In this document: piece by piece, positions 1 through 5,110 of the stretch
How the letters are laid out: the number at the start of each line of letters is the position of its first letter
Numbering within the stretch: position 1 is the stretch's first letter
Assembly: GCA_023430625.1 (NCBI GenBank)
Contig: JAEZAA010000019.1
Span: 1-13,349, forward strand
Direction: 5' to 3'
Source of the DNA: Pseudomonadota bacterium
GTDB lineage: Bacteria > Pseudomonadota > Gammaproteobacteria > Pseudomonadales > Oleiphilaceae
DNA length: 13,349 nt
Position numbers and translations under genes: made by a program
Notes under the pieces: model-generated
Told to the model about the DNA's origin: nothing
Databases searched by the model: none
The model's input: only the letters and a program-made list of their open reading frames with translations

Positions 1-1424
1 TGCGCGGAGGGAATCCAGTTGCCATGAAATCCCATGGGTACCCGCACCGGTAGCTCCACGACCGCCTGTGGTTCGCCGTCCAGATCATCCGCGTTCAGGA
101 TCACCACCGAGCTGCGTTCCGTCGCCACATCATAGACATACGAAAGTAGCCAGCCGTCGTCCTCGGCGCCCAGGCTCTTGCGGGGCAAGAACACGGCTTC
201 GGCGGAAATACCGGTGGGGCCGAAGCGATGGCTGATCTGGGTGCCGGTCTTCAGGTCCATGCGGTACAGCTCGTTCGGTCGCGCCAGTTGATCCGTCCCA
301 ACGCCCACACCGTAGGCAAAGCGGTAGGGTTGGCCCGTAAGGCGTTCATCGTAGCGGGGAAACTCCTGCGGCAGGTCGAACAGGATTTCCCGCTTCACGC
401 TGTCGCTGGCAGGGCTCAGGGTCCAGCGCTCAAAGCGGATGGTCTGGGAGTCTGGCCCTTGGATCGAGCCGGCGAACATGCGGTTATGCACCACCGCATC
501 CAGAATGACAGTGCCGTCCTCCAGATCGTAGGCATTGGCGGTGTGGAACACGAAGCAGGGATCCAGCTGAAACCAGCGAATCTGGTCGGGCTGGCCGCGG
601 TGGGGCAGGAGACCCACCCGGGCCTGATGGCGTTCGTTCCATTGGTAGGGAAAACTTGCGCCCCGCAACACCAGCTTGGGCGAGAAGGTCACCGGCAAAT
701 CAAGCACCACCACCTTGGTGGCGGTGATGGCGCAGTCGTGGATCATGGGGCCGTGCTTGACCGGGATCGCCACCTGATGGGCGAGACGGCAGTCCTTGTC
801 GATCACCTGGTAATAAATCCGGTTCAACTGGAGTGCGTCATAACAGATGGCATGCAGATCGCCGGTGGCCGGATCCAGGTGCGGGTGGGCGGAAAAGGGC
901 AGCAGGCGGTCGCTGTCGAACAGGCCGTGCTTGACGGTGTTCAATTCCTGATCCATTTCCACCGGCAGGGCACCGGCTTCCACCAGGGTCCAGAGGCGTC
1001 CGCCATGGCCGATGATGTTGGTATTGACGGCCTCTGCCACGCCCTTGCGGGGGCCGGGCGCGCGCGGCTTCCCCAGAATCTGGTTCACTGTATCGGTGCC
1101 CACCCAGCGATTGCGGTACCAAAGCGCTTCGCCATCGGCCAGACGCAAGCCGTGAACCATGCCGTCGCCAACAAACCAATGATGGGTGCCAGGGTTCTTG
1201 GGCGGGGTAATGGGGTTAGGCCCGATGCGGGCGAGCAGGCCATTGAGTTCCGCGGGGATGGTGCCTTTCACTTGAAGTTTGTCGGCGGTGGTTTCCACCG
1301 AAACCGGGGCGTAGACCGTTTGCAGGAAAGGGTTGTCCAACTGGACCGGGGAGAGACGCTGGGCCTGGCGGCCGAGCCAGCGGGCGCCCTGTTCCAGCGC
1401 GGATTGCAGTGTCGATTGAAGCAT
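1..1424 (-). CDS. Carotenoid oxygenase / lignostilbene dioxygenase family protein, partial (C-terminus cut by window edge)
   Basis: This is a non-heme iron dioxygenase that cleaves a C=C bond in carotenoids, apocarotenoids or stilbene-type phenolics. The substrate cannot be told from sequence. About 474 residues are visible from the ATG at 1422-1424, preceded by an AGGAG 8 bases away (1433-1437). All four iron-binding histidines of the family can be placed: H180 in FSAHPHLDP, H229 in MIHDCAIT, H294 in FVFHTANAYD and H467 in GFHGNWIP. The last motif normally lies within a few residues of the C-terminus, so nearly the whole protein is present. No signal peptide is seen, so it is probably cytoplasmic. 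It is divergent from a TetR gene 81 bases away, which is its likely regulator. The antisense strand is open over most of this gene, but the histidine motifs fix the coding strand. Confidence 0.93.
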   Translation of the reverse strand, partial: MLQSTLQSALEQGARWLGRQAQRLSPVQLDNPFLQTVYAPVSVETTADKLQVKGTIPAELNGLLARIGPNPITPPKNPGTHHWFVGDGMVHGLRLADGEALWYRNRWVGTDTVNQILGKPRAPGPRKGVAEAVNTNIIGHGGRLWTLVEAGALPVEMDQELNTVKHGLFDSDRLLPFSAHPHLDPATGDLHAICYDALQLNRIYYQVIDKDCRLAHQVAIPVKHGPMIHDCAITATKVVVLDLPVTFSPKLVLRGASFPYQWNERHQARVGLLPHRGQPDQIRWFQLDPCFVFHTANAYDLEDGTVILDAVVHNRMFAGSIQGPDSQTIRFERWTLSPASDSVKREILFDLPQEFPRYDERLTGQPYRFAYGVGVGTDQLARPNELYRMDLKTGTQISHRFGPTGISAEAVFLPRKSLGAEDDGWLLSYVYDVATERSSVVILNADDLDGEPQAVVELPVRVPMGFHGNWIPSA

Positions 1425-1432
1425 TGTCGTAA

Positions 1433-1437
1433 CTCCT
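1433..1437 (-). promoter_or_regulatory. Ribosome binding site of the carotenoid oxygenase gene
   Basis: The minus strand reads AGGAG 8 bases before the ATG at 1424. This fixes the start of the oxygenase. Confidence 0.7.
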
Positions 1438-1476
1438 GTATGCAGGATGCGTCCTGTCGGCGAGATTGGATGCTGG

Positions 1477-1483
1477 TTATACT
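1477..1483. promoter_or_regulatory. Candidate overlapping divergent -10 elements (TetR / carotenoid oxygenase)
   Basis: The bases GTTATACT contain TATACT on the plus strand (1478-1483, toward the TetR gene) and TATAAC on the minus strand (1477-1482, toward the oxygenase gene). Both resemble the sigma-70 -10 hexamer. No convincing -35 lies at the right distance on either strand, so the call is weak. If both are used, the two promoters would compete, and a repressor bound at 1506-1524 could affect both. Confidence 0.3.
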
Positions 1484-1505
1484 GCTGGATCTAGCATTAC
1501 CGAGT

Positions 1506-1524
1506 ATGTTCACAGTGTCAACAT
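1506..1524. promoter_or_regulatory. Near-palindromic candidate operator for the TetR regulator
   Basis: The sequence ATGTTCACAGTGTCAACAT is an inverted repeat of 19 bases with a central base and one mismatched pair (ATGTTxACA-x-TGTxAACAT). Size and symmetry suit a TetR-family dimer site. It sits at the 5' end of the TetR gene and overlaps the ATG I chose as start. Binding here would block the TetR message directly. The nearest oxygenase promoter candidate (1477-1482) is about 25 bases away. That the neighbouring TetR is the binder is inference. Confidence 0.45.
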
Positions 1525-2141
1525 TGAAAACAACATCTGTCTCGGCCCCAGCCGAGCGCTACCACCACGGCAACTTGCGGCAGGCCCTACTGGAAGAGGG
1601 GTTGCGGCTTCTGGAAGAAAATCCGGATGGCGAATTCAGCCTGCGGGAACTGGCGCGGCGGGTTGGGGTTTCGGCGAACTCCAGTTATCGCCATTTTCAC
1701 AATAAATCAGACCTGATGATCGCCCTGGCGCTGGAGGGCATGCAGCGATTTGGCCAGGATCAGGCGGAAGCCTGGCAGAACGCGCAAGGCAATGGCAAGG
1801 CGCGGTTTCTGGCCACGGGTTGTGCGTACGTCCGGTTTGCCCGGCGTAACCCGGCGTTGTTTCGCCTGATGTTCGGTCGCTTCGTGGCCGAGAACAGCAA
1901 CGCGGCCCTCTGTGCCGCGCGCAAGGCTAATTTCATGTCGCTCAAGCAGGGCGTTGCCGCGGCACTGGAGGTTCCCGTCGACAGTCCGCGCGTCGAGCAT
2001 GGCGCCGACAGTGCCTGGGCGGTGGTGCACGGGTTAAGTCATTTGATCCTGGAAGGCGTGATCACGGGCAGTGAGGCGGACATCGAGCGCCGGGTGGAGC
2101 TGGCACTGCGGCAATGGAGCGGCGTGATGGAGCCCTGCTAG
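1506..2141 (+). CDS. TetR/AcrR family transcriptional regulator (WHG-type C-terminal domain)
   Basis: A predicted one-component repressor of 211 residues. Residues 19-36 (YHHGNLRQALLEEGLRLL) are the usual first helix of TetR proteins. Residues 44-70 (FSLRELARRVGVS, then YRHFHNKSDL) form the helix-turn-helix and its following helix. The C-terminal half carries W171-H175-G176 in SAWAVVHGLSHLILEGVI, the motif of the TetR C-terminal class called WHG. The ligand is unknown. The reading frame stays open far upstream, but that part is antisense to the oxygenase. ATG 1506 is chosen because it places the HTH at the usual distance from the N-terminus. ATG 1470 is the alternative, and neither has a strong ribosome binding site. 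Its likely targets are itself and the divergent carotenoid oxygenase. It converges with the hydroxylase gene, leaving 34 bases and no clear terminator. Confidence 0.9.
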   Translation: MFTVSTLKTTSVSAPAERYHHGNLRQALLEEGLRLLEENPDGEFSLRELARRVGVSANSSYRHFHNKSDLMIALALEGMQRFGQDQAEAWQNAQGNGKARFLATGCAYVRFARRNPALFRLMFGRFVAENSNAALCAARKANFMSLKQGVAAALEVPVDSPRVEHGADSAWAVVHGLSHLILEGVITGSEADIERRVELALRQWSGVMEPC

Positions 2142-2175
2142 AGCGCTCTGGTCGCACCTAATAGCGCAACGCTGG

Positions 2176-2850
2176 TTAGAGTTCCACCCATAGCCGCTGC
2201 AGGTTGGCCAGGGATTTGGTCAGCAGATCGAATTCCCGGGTCTTGCCCTGCTGTTCGAACAACTGGCGGCGGGCCGTGTCGAGATCGAACAGGATTTCCC
2301 GCTGGCCAGGATCCCGGATCAGGCTTTGCACCCAGCCCACGGCCACCAGCCGCTCGCCACGCGTGACCGGCTCCACCCGGTGCAGGGTGGACGAGGGGTA
2401 GAGGATCATGGCGCCCGCCGGCAGCTTGTAGCTCTGCTCACCCGCACTGGTGTCCATCACCAGCTCGCCGCCGTCGTAGTCCTCTTCGCCGGTCAGAAAC
2501 AGCGTGAATGACAGATCGCTGCGCAGGCGCTCATCACCTCGCCCCATGACCGGATCGTCCACATGATTGCCATAGGTCATGCCTTCCCGGTAGCGGCTGA
2601 ACAGGAGCGGTGACATCCGCTTGGGCCGGGCCGCTATCTGGAACAGCGGGTGGCGTCCCAGACTCTGTTCCACCTCTTGCTTCAGGGCTTGAACGCCCGG
2701 CTCCTGCGGAGCTGCCTGCTCATTCTGCTTCACCAGGCGGGCGTGCCAGCCGGCGGTCTCCTTGCCGTCCTGAAAACGGCTGGCATTTAGCTGCGTTCGG
2801 ATCCGCGACAGCTGTTCGGGTGAGAGTACCTCGGCAATGCAAAGAATCAT
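2176..2850 (-). CDS. piuC: PKHD-type Fe(II)/2-oxoglutarate-dependent hydroxylase (PiuC/YbiX family)
   Basis: A cytoplasmic non-heme iron oxygenase of 224 residues, close to the roughly 225 usual for PiuC/YbiX. The N-terminus MILCIAEVLSPEQLSRIR matches the family start. The double-stranded beta-helix metal triad is visible: H96 and D98 in YGNHVDDP, and H157 in STLHRVEPV. R167 in TRGERLVAVGW is the likely 2-oxoglutarate anchor. GEEDYDGGELVM (residues 121-132) is also typical. Family members are Fur-regulated and often lie beside siderophore receptor genes; their natural substrate is not well established. ATG 2850 has AGGAG 5 bases upstream (2856-2860). A longer start at 2970 would run through the Fur-like site and add sequence foreign to the family, so I rejected it. 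The gene is divergent from the repeat lipoprotein. The symbol is by family resemblance, and no TonB receptor is in the window. Confidence 0.93.
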   Translation of the reverse strand: MILCIAEVLSPEQLSRIRTQLNASRFQDGKETAGWHARLVKQNEQAAPQEPGVQALKQEVEQSLGRHPLFQIAARPKRMSPLLFSRYREGMTYGNHVDDPVMGRGDERLRSDLSFTLFLTGEEDYDGGELVMDTSAGEQSYKLPAGAMILYPSSTLHRVEPVTRGERLVAVGWVQSLIRDPGQREILFDLDTARRQLFEQQGKTREFDLLTKSLANLQRLWVEL

Positions 2851-2855
2851 CGGGG

Positions 2856-2860
2856 CTCCT
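2856..2860 (-). promoter_or_regulatory. Ribosome binding site that fixes the PKHD hydroxylase start
   Basis: The minus strand reads AGGAG 5 bases before the ATG at 2850. It supports the 224-residue product over a 264-residue one starting at 2970. Confidence 0.7.
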
Positions 2861-2901
2861 GGCCGTGGAAGGGATACCGGGGAATGCGGGTTTCTGTTGC
2901 C

Positions 2902-2920
2902 AATGAGAATGAGCTGCATT
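2902..2920. promoter_or_regulatory. Fur-box-like operator between hydroxylase and lipoprotein genes
   Basis: The 19 bases AATGAGAATGAGCTGCATT start with AATGAGAAT, a very typical gammaproteobacterial Fur half-site, and end with CATT, giving dyad outer arms AATG/CATT. The right half matches the 19-bp consensus poorly. It lies in the 137-base divergent region, 51 bases from the hydroxylase start and 67 from the lipoprotein start, a sensible place to repress both under iron-replete conditions. Fur control of PiuC-type genes is established in other bacteria. Control here is inference from the motif. Confidence 0.5.
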
Positions 2921-2975
2921 AATGTCGGAAGCCTTTTTAGCACAACAGGCCGTCGGCAGGCAAAAAACAAGCAAG

Positions 2976-2981
2976 AAGGAG
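2976..2981 (+). promoter_or_regulatory. Ribosome binding site that fixes the lipoprotein start
   Basis: AAGGAG lies 6 bases before ATG 2988. The frame is open further upstream from 2922, but only the 2988 start gives a signal peptide with a properly placed lipobox. Confidence 0.75.
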
Positions 2982-2987
2982 TCAGGC

Positions 2988-3896
2988 ATGAAGCATCAGA
3001 AGGTGAAACTGTGGCTGGGAATCGGTGTGGCCACGATGTTGGGCGGCTGTCAGATGCAGGGTGTGAGTGACACGAGCGCCACGTCCCATGACCACGCGCA
3101 GCAGCATGCCGACGGTGAAGGTGGTGAGGCCGGATTCAATCCCTATAGCCATATCACCGCGTCGGCAGGTGGAGAGGGTGGCGAAGGCGGTGAAGGTGGC
3201 GAGGGCGGAGAAGGTGGTGAAGGCGGCGCCGGCGGCGGCGAGCTCTCCCCCCGCAACAACGCCGCTATTTATTATGCGGAGCTGGGCATGATGCGAGGCC
3301 ATTTGCGTACGGGCCGGGATATCTATGAAGCGGGCGAGCCTGCCATGGCGGCGCCACACATGGCGCATCCGCTGCTCGAGCATTATCCCGAGCTGAAGCT
3401 GGCCCTGCGGGCACGCGGTGTGAAAGGCATGGAGGATGCCCTGGAGAACCTGGCCAAGGTCGCCGGCAGTGGCGCCAGCTGGGACGAGGTGATTCCGGCC
3501 TATCAGGAAGCCCAGCAGGTCATCACGGTGGCCCAGCAGAGCGTGCAGCTGAACCTGAACAGCTTGCCCCAGTTCGTGTCCGACGTGACCTTGGCCCTCG
3601 CCAAGCAGGCCGTACATGAATATGAGGAGGCGCTGGAGGGCGATCGGTTTGGCTTGATCGACGAGTATCAGGATGGTCGCGGCTTTATGCTGGTGGCCCA
3701 GGACCTGGTGCGCGAGATTCAGCCGCACCTGGCATCCCGTGGCAACGAGGCCTATCAGGCCGTTATGGCTGCGTTGGATGAGCTGATGGTGGCCTGGCCC
3801 ACGGCAGTGCCGCCGGAGAAGCCGCCGGTTACCATGTCCGAGCTGTATGCGTCCTTGTCGAAGCTGGAATTCGCGCTGGCGGATTATCGGCGATAA
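2988..3896 (+). CDS. Uncharacterised lipoprotein with Gly-Gly-Glu repeats, possibly iron-linked
   Basis: A protein of 302 residues with no function I can name. Residues 1-21 are a lipoprotein signal (charged start KHQKVK, hydrophobic LWLGIGVATML, lipobox LGGC with C21). Residue 22 is Gln, not Asp, which suits the outer membrane. A His/Asp/Glu-rich linker (SHDHAQQHADGEGGE, 33-47) leads to six perfect GGE units (61-78) and a degenerate tail to E85. From about residue 90 it is mostly helical. A motif-rich stretch ELGMMRGHLRTGRDIYEAG is followed by PHMAHPLLEHYPEL (123-136), whose His and Glu residues could bind metal. I recall similar MRGHL/HM-HP proteins annotated only as hypothetical, but cannot check this. 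The Fur-like site and the divergent hydroxylase suggest a role in iron handling. This is inference; the helical part could equally be a protein-interaction domain. Confidence 0.88.
   Translation: MKHQKVKLWLGIGVATMLGGCQMQGVSDTSATSHDHAQQHADGEGGEAGFNPYSHITASAGGEGGEGGEGGEGGEGGEGGAGGGELSPRNNAAIYYAELGMMRGHLRTGRDIYEAGEPAMAAPHMAHPLLEHYPELKLALRARGVKGMEDALENLAKVAGSGASWDEVIPAYQEAQQVITVAQQSVQLNLNSLPQFVSDVTLALAKQAVHEYEEALEGDRFGLIDEYQDGRGFMLVAQDLVREIQPHLASRGNEAYQAVMAALDELMVAWPTAVPPEKPPVTMSELYASLSKLEFALADYRR
3168..3242 (+). repeat. 9-bp in-frame minisatellite encoding Gly-Gly-Glu units
   Basis: Six consecutive 9-base units of the form GGN-GGN-GAR (3168-3221) encode (GGE)6, followed by degenerate GGA and GGGE units. 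Wobble bases differ between copies, so the array is not a fresh exact duplication and the protein repeat seems to be under selection. Gain or loss of a unit would keep the reading frame, so the repeat could vary in length between strains without breaking the gene. Confidence 0.85.
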
Positions 3897-3916
3897 GGGG
3901 CAGATTGGGACGGCTT

Positions 3917-3938
3917 GGGGGCAATAATTATTGCCCCC
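3917..3938. terminator. 22-bp perfect palindrome between convergent genes, possible bidirectional terminator
   Basis: Five G, then CAATAATTATTG, then five C: a perfect inverted repeat without a spacer. It lies 20 bases after the lipoprotein stop and covers the stop codon of the convergent glutaredoxin gene (3928-3930). Position and symmetry suggest transcription termination in both directions. Neither side has a proper U-tract (ATTTGG on the plus strand), so it is not a textbook terminator. A protein-binding dyad is the alternative. Confidence 0.45.
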
Positions 3939-4242
3939 ATTTGGTCTCAAATCGTTCGGCCTGAAAGCCCTGCATGCGTTCGCCATCGATCAGCAGAAAC
4001 GGCACGCCGCGCCCGCCCAGCCGTTCGAACACCTCTTTGGCCTTGGCGGAGCGCTCGATATTGAACTCCCGGTAATCGATGCCCCGCTCGGCAAGATACT
4101 GCTTGGCGTGCAGACAATCCGGGCAATGGTCGATGGTGAAAACGACCACGTCCGGCCCCGCCTTGCCCGGTTCCGCCGGGACACTCGCCGCCAGCCCCAG
4201 CCAGCAAACCAGCAGCCCGCCGAATCTCAATATTCGCTTCAT
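3928..4242 (-). CDS. Exported glutaredoxin-like thiol-disulfide oxidoreductase
   Basis: A small protein of 104 residues. The first about 23 residues (KR start, then hydrophobic ILRFGGLLVCWLGLAASVPA) look like a Sec signal peptide. The rest is a compact thioredoxin fold of glutaredoxin type: VVVFTIDHCPDCLHAKQYL carries the CPDC active site, ERGIDYREFNIE is the second strand region, and GGRGVPFLLIDG contains the cis-proline loop. CPDC differs from the CPYC of classical glutaredoxins. It probably acts on disulfides in the periplasm, and since glutathione is scarce there the reductant is unclear. Its start lies 1 base after the SIMPL gene stop, so the two are almost certainly cotranscribed. The start has no strong ribosome binding site of its own, suggesting translational coupling. 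Its stop lies inside the 22-bp palindrome. Confidence 0.88.
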   Translation of the reverse strand: MKRILRFGGLLVCWLGLAASVPAEPGKAGPDVVVFTIDHCPDCLHAKQYLAERGIDYREFNIERSAKAKEVFERLGGRGVPFLLIDGERMQGFQAERFETKWGQ

Positions 4243-4243
4243 C

Positions 4244-4960
4244 TCAGTCGACCAGGAAATAATCCAGCGTGCTCACCACCCGCACGATCTTGGTCCGTTG
4301 GGATTCCTCCATCATGCCCGACACCTGATCCCGGGGCAGGATCTGCACGACGCCCTGGTTCGCACGGCGCAGGCCGCCGATTTCCGCATTGGCGTCCTTG
4401 GCGAACTGCTCGGCGGAGGCCCGGGCGGCGGCGGTGGCTTCGGCAATCAGCGCCGGCTTGATGTCGTTGAGCCCCTTGAACAGGTAGGTGGGGCCGGAGG
4501 CGCCATAATCGCTGGTCAGTACCACGCCGGCATCAATCAGTTCGCTGACCGCCTGGGCTGCCGCCTGGACACGATCGATGGCTTCGCTGCGTACCAGTAG
4601 GGTCTGGCTGATGATGAAGCGGTTCTGGCTGGGCCCGCTTTGATAAGCGTTGGCGGCCGTGTCCGTGACTTCCAGGCGTTGCAGTTCCACTTGCTCGCGC
4701 GGGATACCCTGGCGTTGGAGAAAGCGCTCAATGGCTTCCCGCGATTTCTGAATACTGGCTTGCGCCTGGGCCAGATCATCGCTGGCGGCCACATAACGCA
4801 ATGGCCAGAAGGCGAGATCGGCGTCGACTTCCCGTTCGGCCATGCCCTTGACCGTTACGTAGCGATCGCCGGTCCTCACTTCTTTCAGGCCGTTTCCAAT
4901 CAAAAATGCCGCCAGCACGGCGCCTGCTGCAAGAATGATGGCTGCAGTTACATTGCGCAT
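4244..4960 (-). CDS. SIMPL (DUF541) domain protein, membrane-anchored periplasmic
   Basis: A protein of 238 residues. An N-terminal hydrophobic segment (about residues 5-22, AAIILAAGAVLAAFLIGNG) serves as signal or membrane anchor. It is followed by a SIMPL domain: RYVTVKGMAEREVDADLAFWPLRYVAAS opens the domain, a coiled region with QASIQKSREAIERFLQRQGI follows, and the C-terminal part (LIAEATAAARASAEQFAKDA, then TKIVRVVSTLDYFL) completes it. Relatives include E. coli YggE, linked to oxidative stress; the molecular function of this anchored subgroup is not established. ATG 4960 has an AGGA 6 bases upstream (4967-4970). It is the first gene of a pair with the exported glutaredoxin. The M28 gene upstream is on the same strand, but 150 bases and a strong hairpin separate them. 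Confidence 0.92.
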   Translation of the reverse strand: MRNVTAAIILAAGAVLAAFLIGNGLKEVRTGDRYVTVKGMAEREVDADLAFWPLRYVAASDDLAQAQASIQKSREAIERFLQRQGIPREQVELQRLEVTDTAANAYQSGPSQNRFIISQTLLVRSEAIDRVQAAAQAVSELIDAGVVLTSDYGASGPTYLFKGLNDIKPALIAEATAAARASAEQFAKDANAEIGGLRRANQGVVQILPRDQVSGMMEESQRTKIVRVVSTLDYFLVD

Positions 4961-5039
4961 GGGTAATCCTGTTGTGATTGAGTCAGAACAAGATCACCTC
5001 TCCCGTGCGGAAAATCAAGAGTGGAGCCGAGGAGCGGGT

Positions 5040-5070
5040 GCGCGGGACGCTAACCGGCTGCGTCCCGCGC
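5040..5070 (-). terminator. Strong hairpin downstream of the M28 peptidase gene
   Basis: An 11-bp perfect GC-rich inverted repeat (GCGCGGGACGC and GCGTCCCGCGC) with a 9-base loop lies 40 bases after the peptidase stop, within the 150-base gap before the SIMPL gene. It probably ends the peptidase message or protects its 3' end. No U-tract follows on either strand, so a Rho-independent terminator is not proven. Confidence 0.45.
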
Positions 5071-5110
5071 TGCCTGCGCTGTTAGCCCTACTCTGTTTGC
5101 AGTGCGTTCG

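Noticed and set aside
228..1505. Long plus-strand open frame continuous with the TetR gene, suggesting a 637-residue fusion
   Set aside because: This part is antisense to the carotenoid oxygenase, whose four histidine motifs and ribosome binding site are clear. The upstream translation resembles no family; it is a codon-bias shadow of a GC-rich gene.
2142..2175. Small dyads (AGAGCGCTCT, AGCG-caa-CGCT) between TetR and hydroxylase genes as a terminator
   Set aside because: The stems are only 4-5 bp with no T-tract; too weak to call.
2851..2970. N-terminal extension of the PKHD hydroxylase to ATG 2970
   Set aside because: It would add 40 residues foreign to the family and include the Fur-like site; ATG 2850 has a well-placed AGGAG.
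2982..3986. 334-residue minus-strand open frame opposite the lipoprotein gene
   Set aside because: The plus strand has a good ribosome binding site, a lipoprotein signal and an in-frame repeat. The minus frame has no recognisable domain and overlaps the glutaredoxin end.
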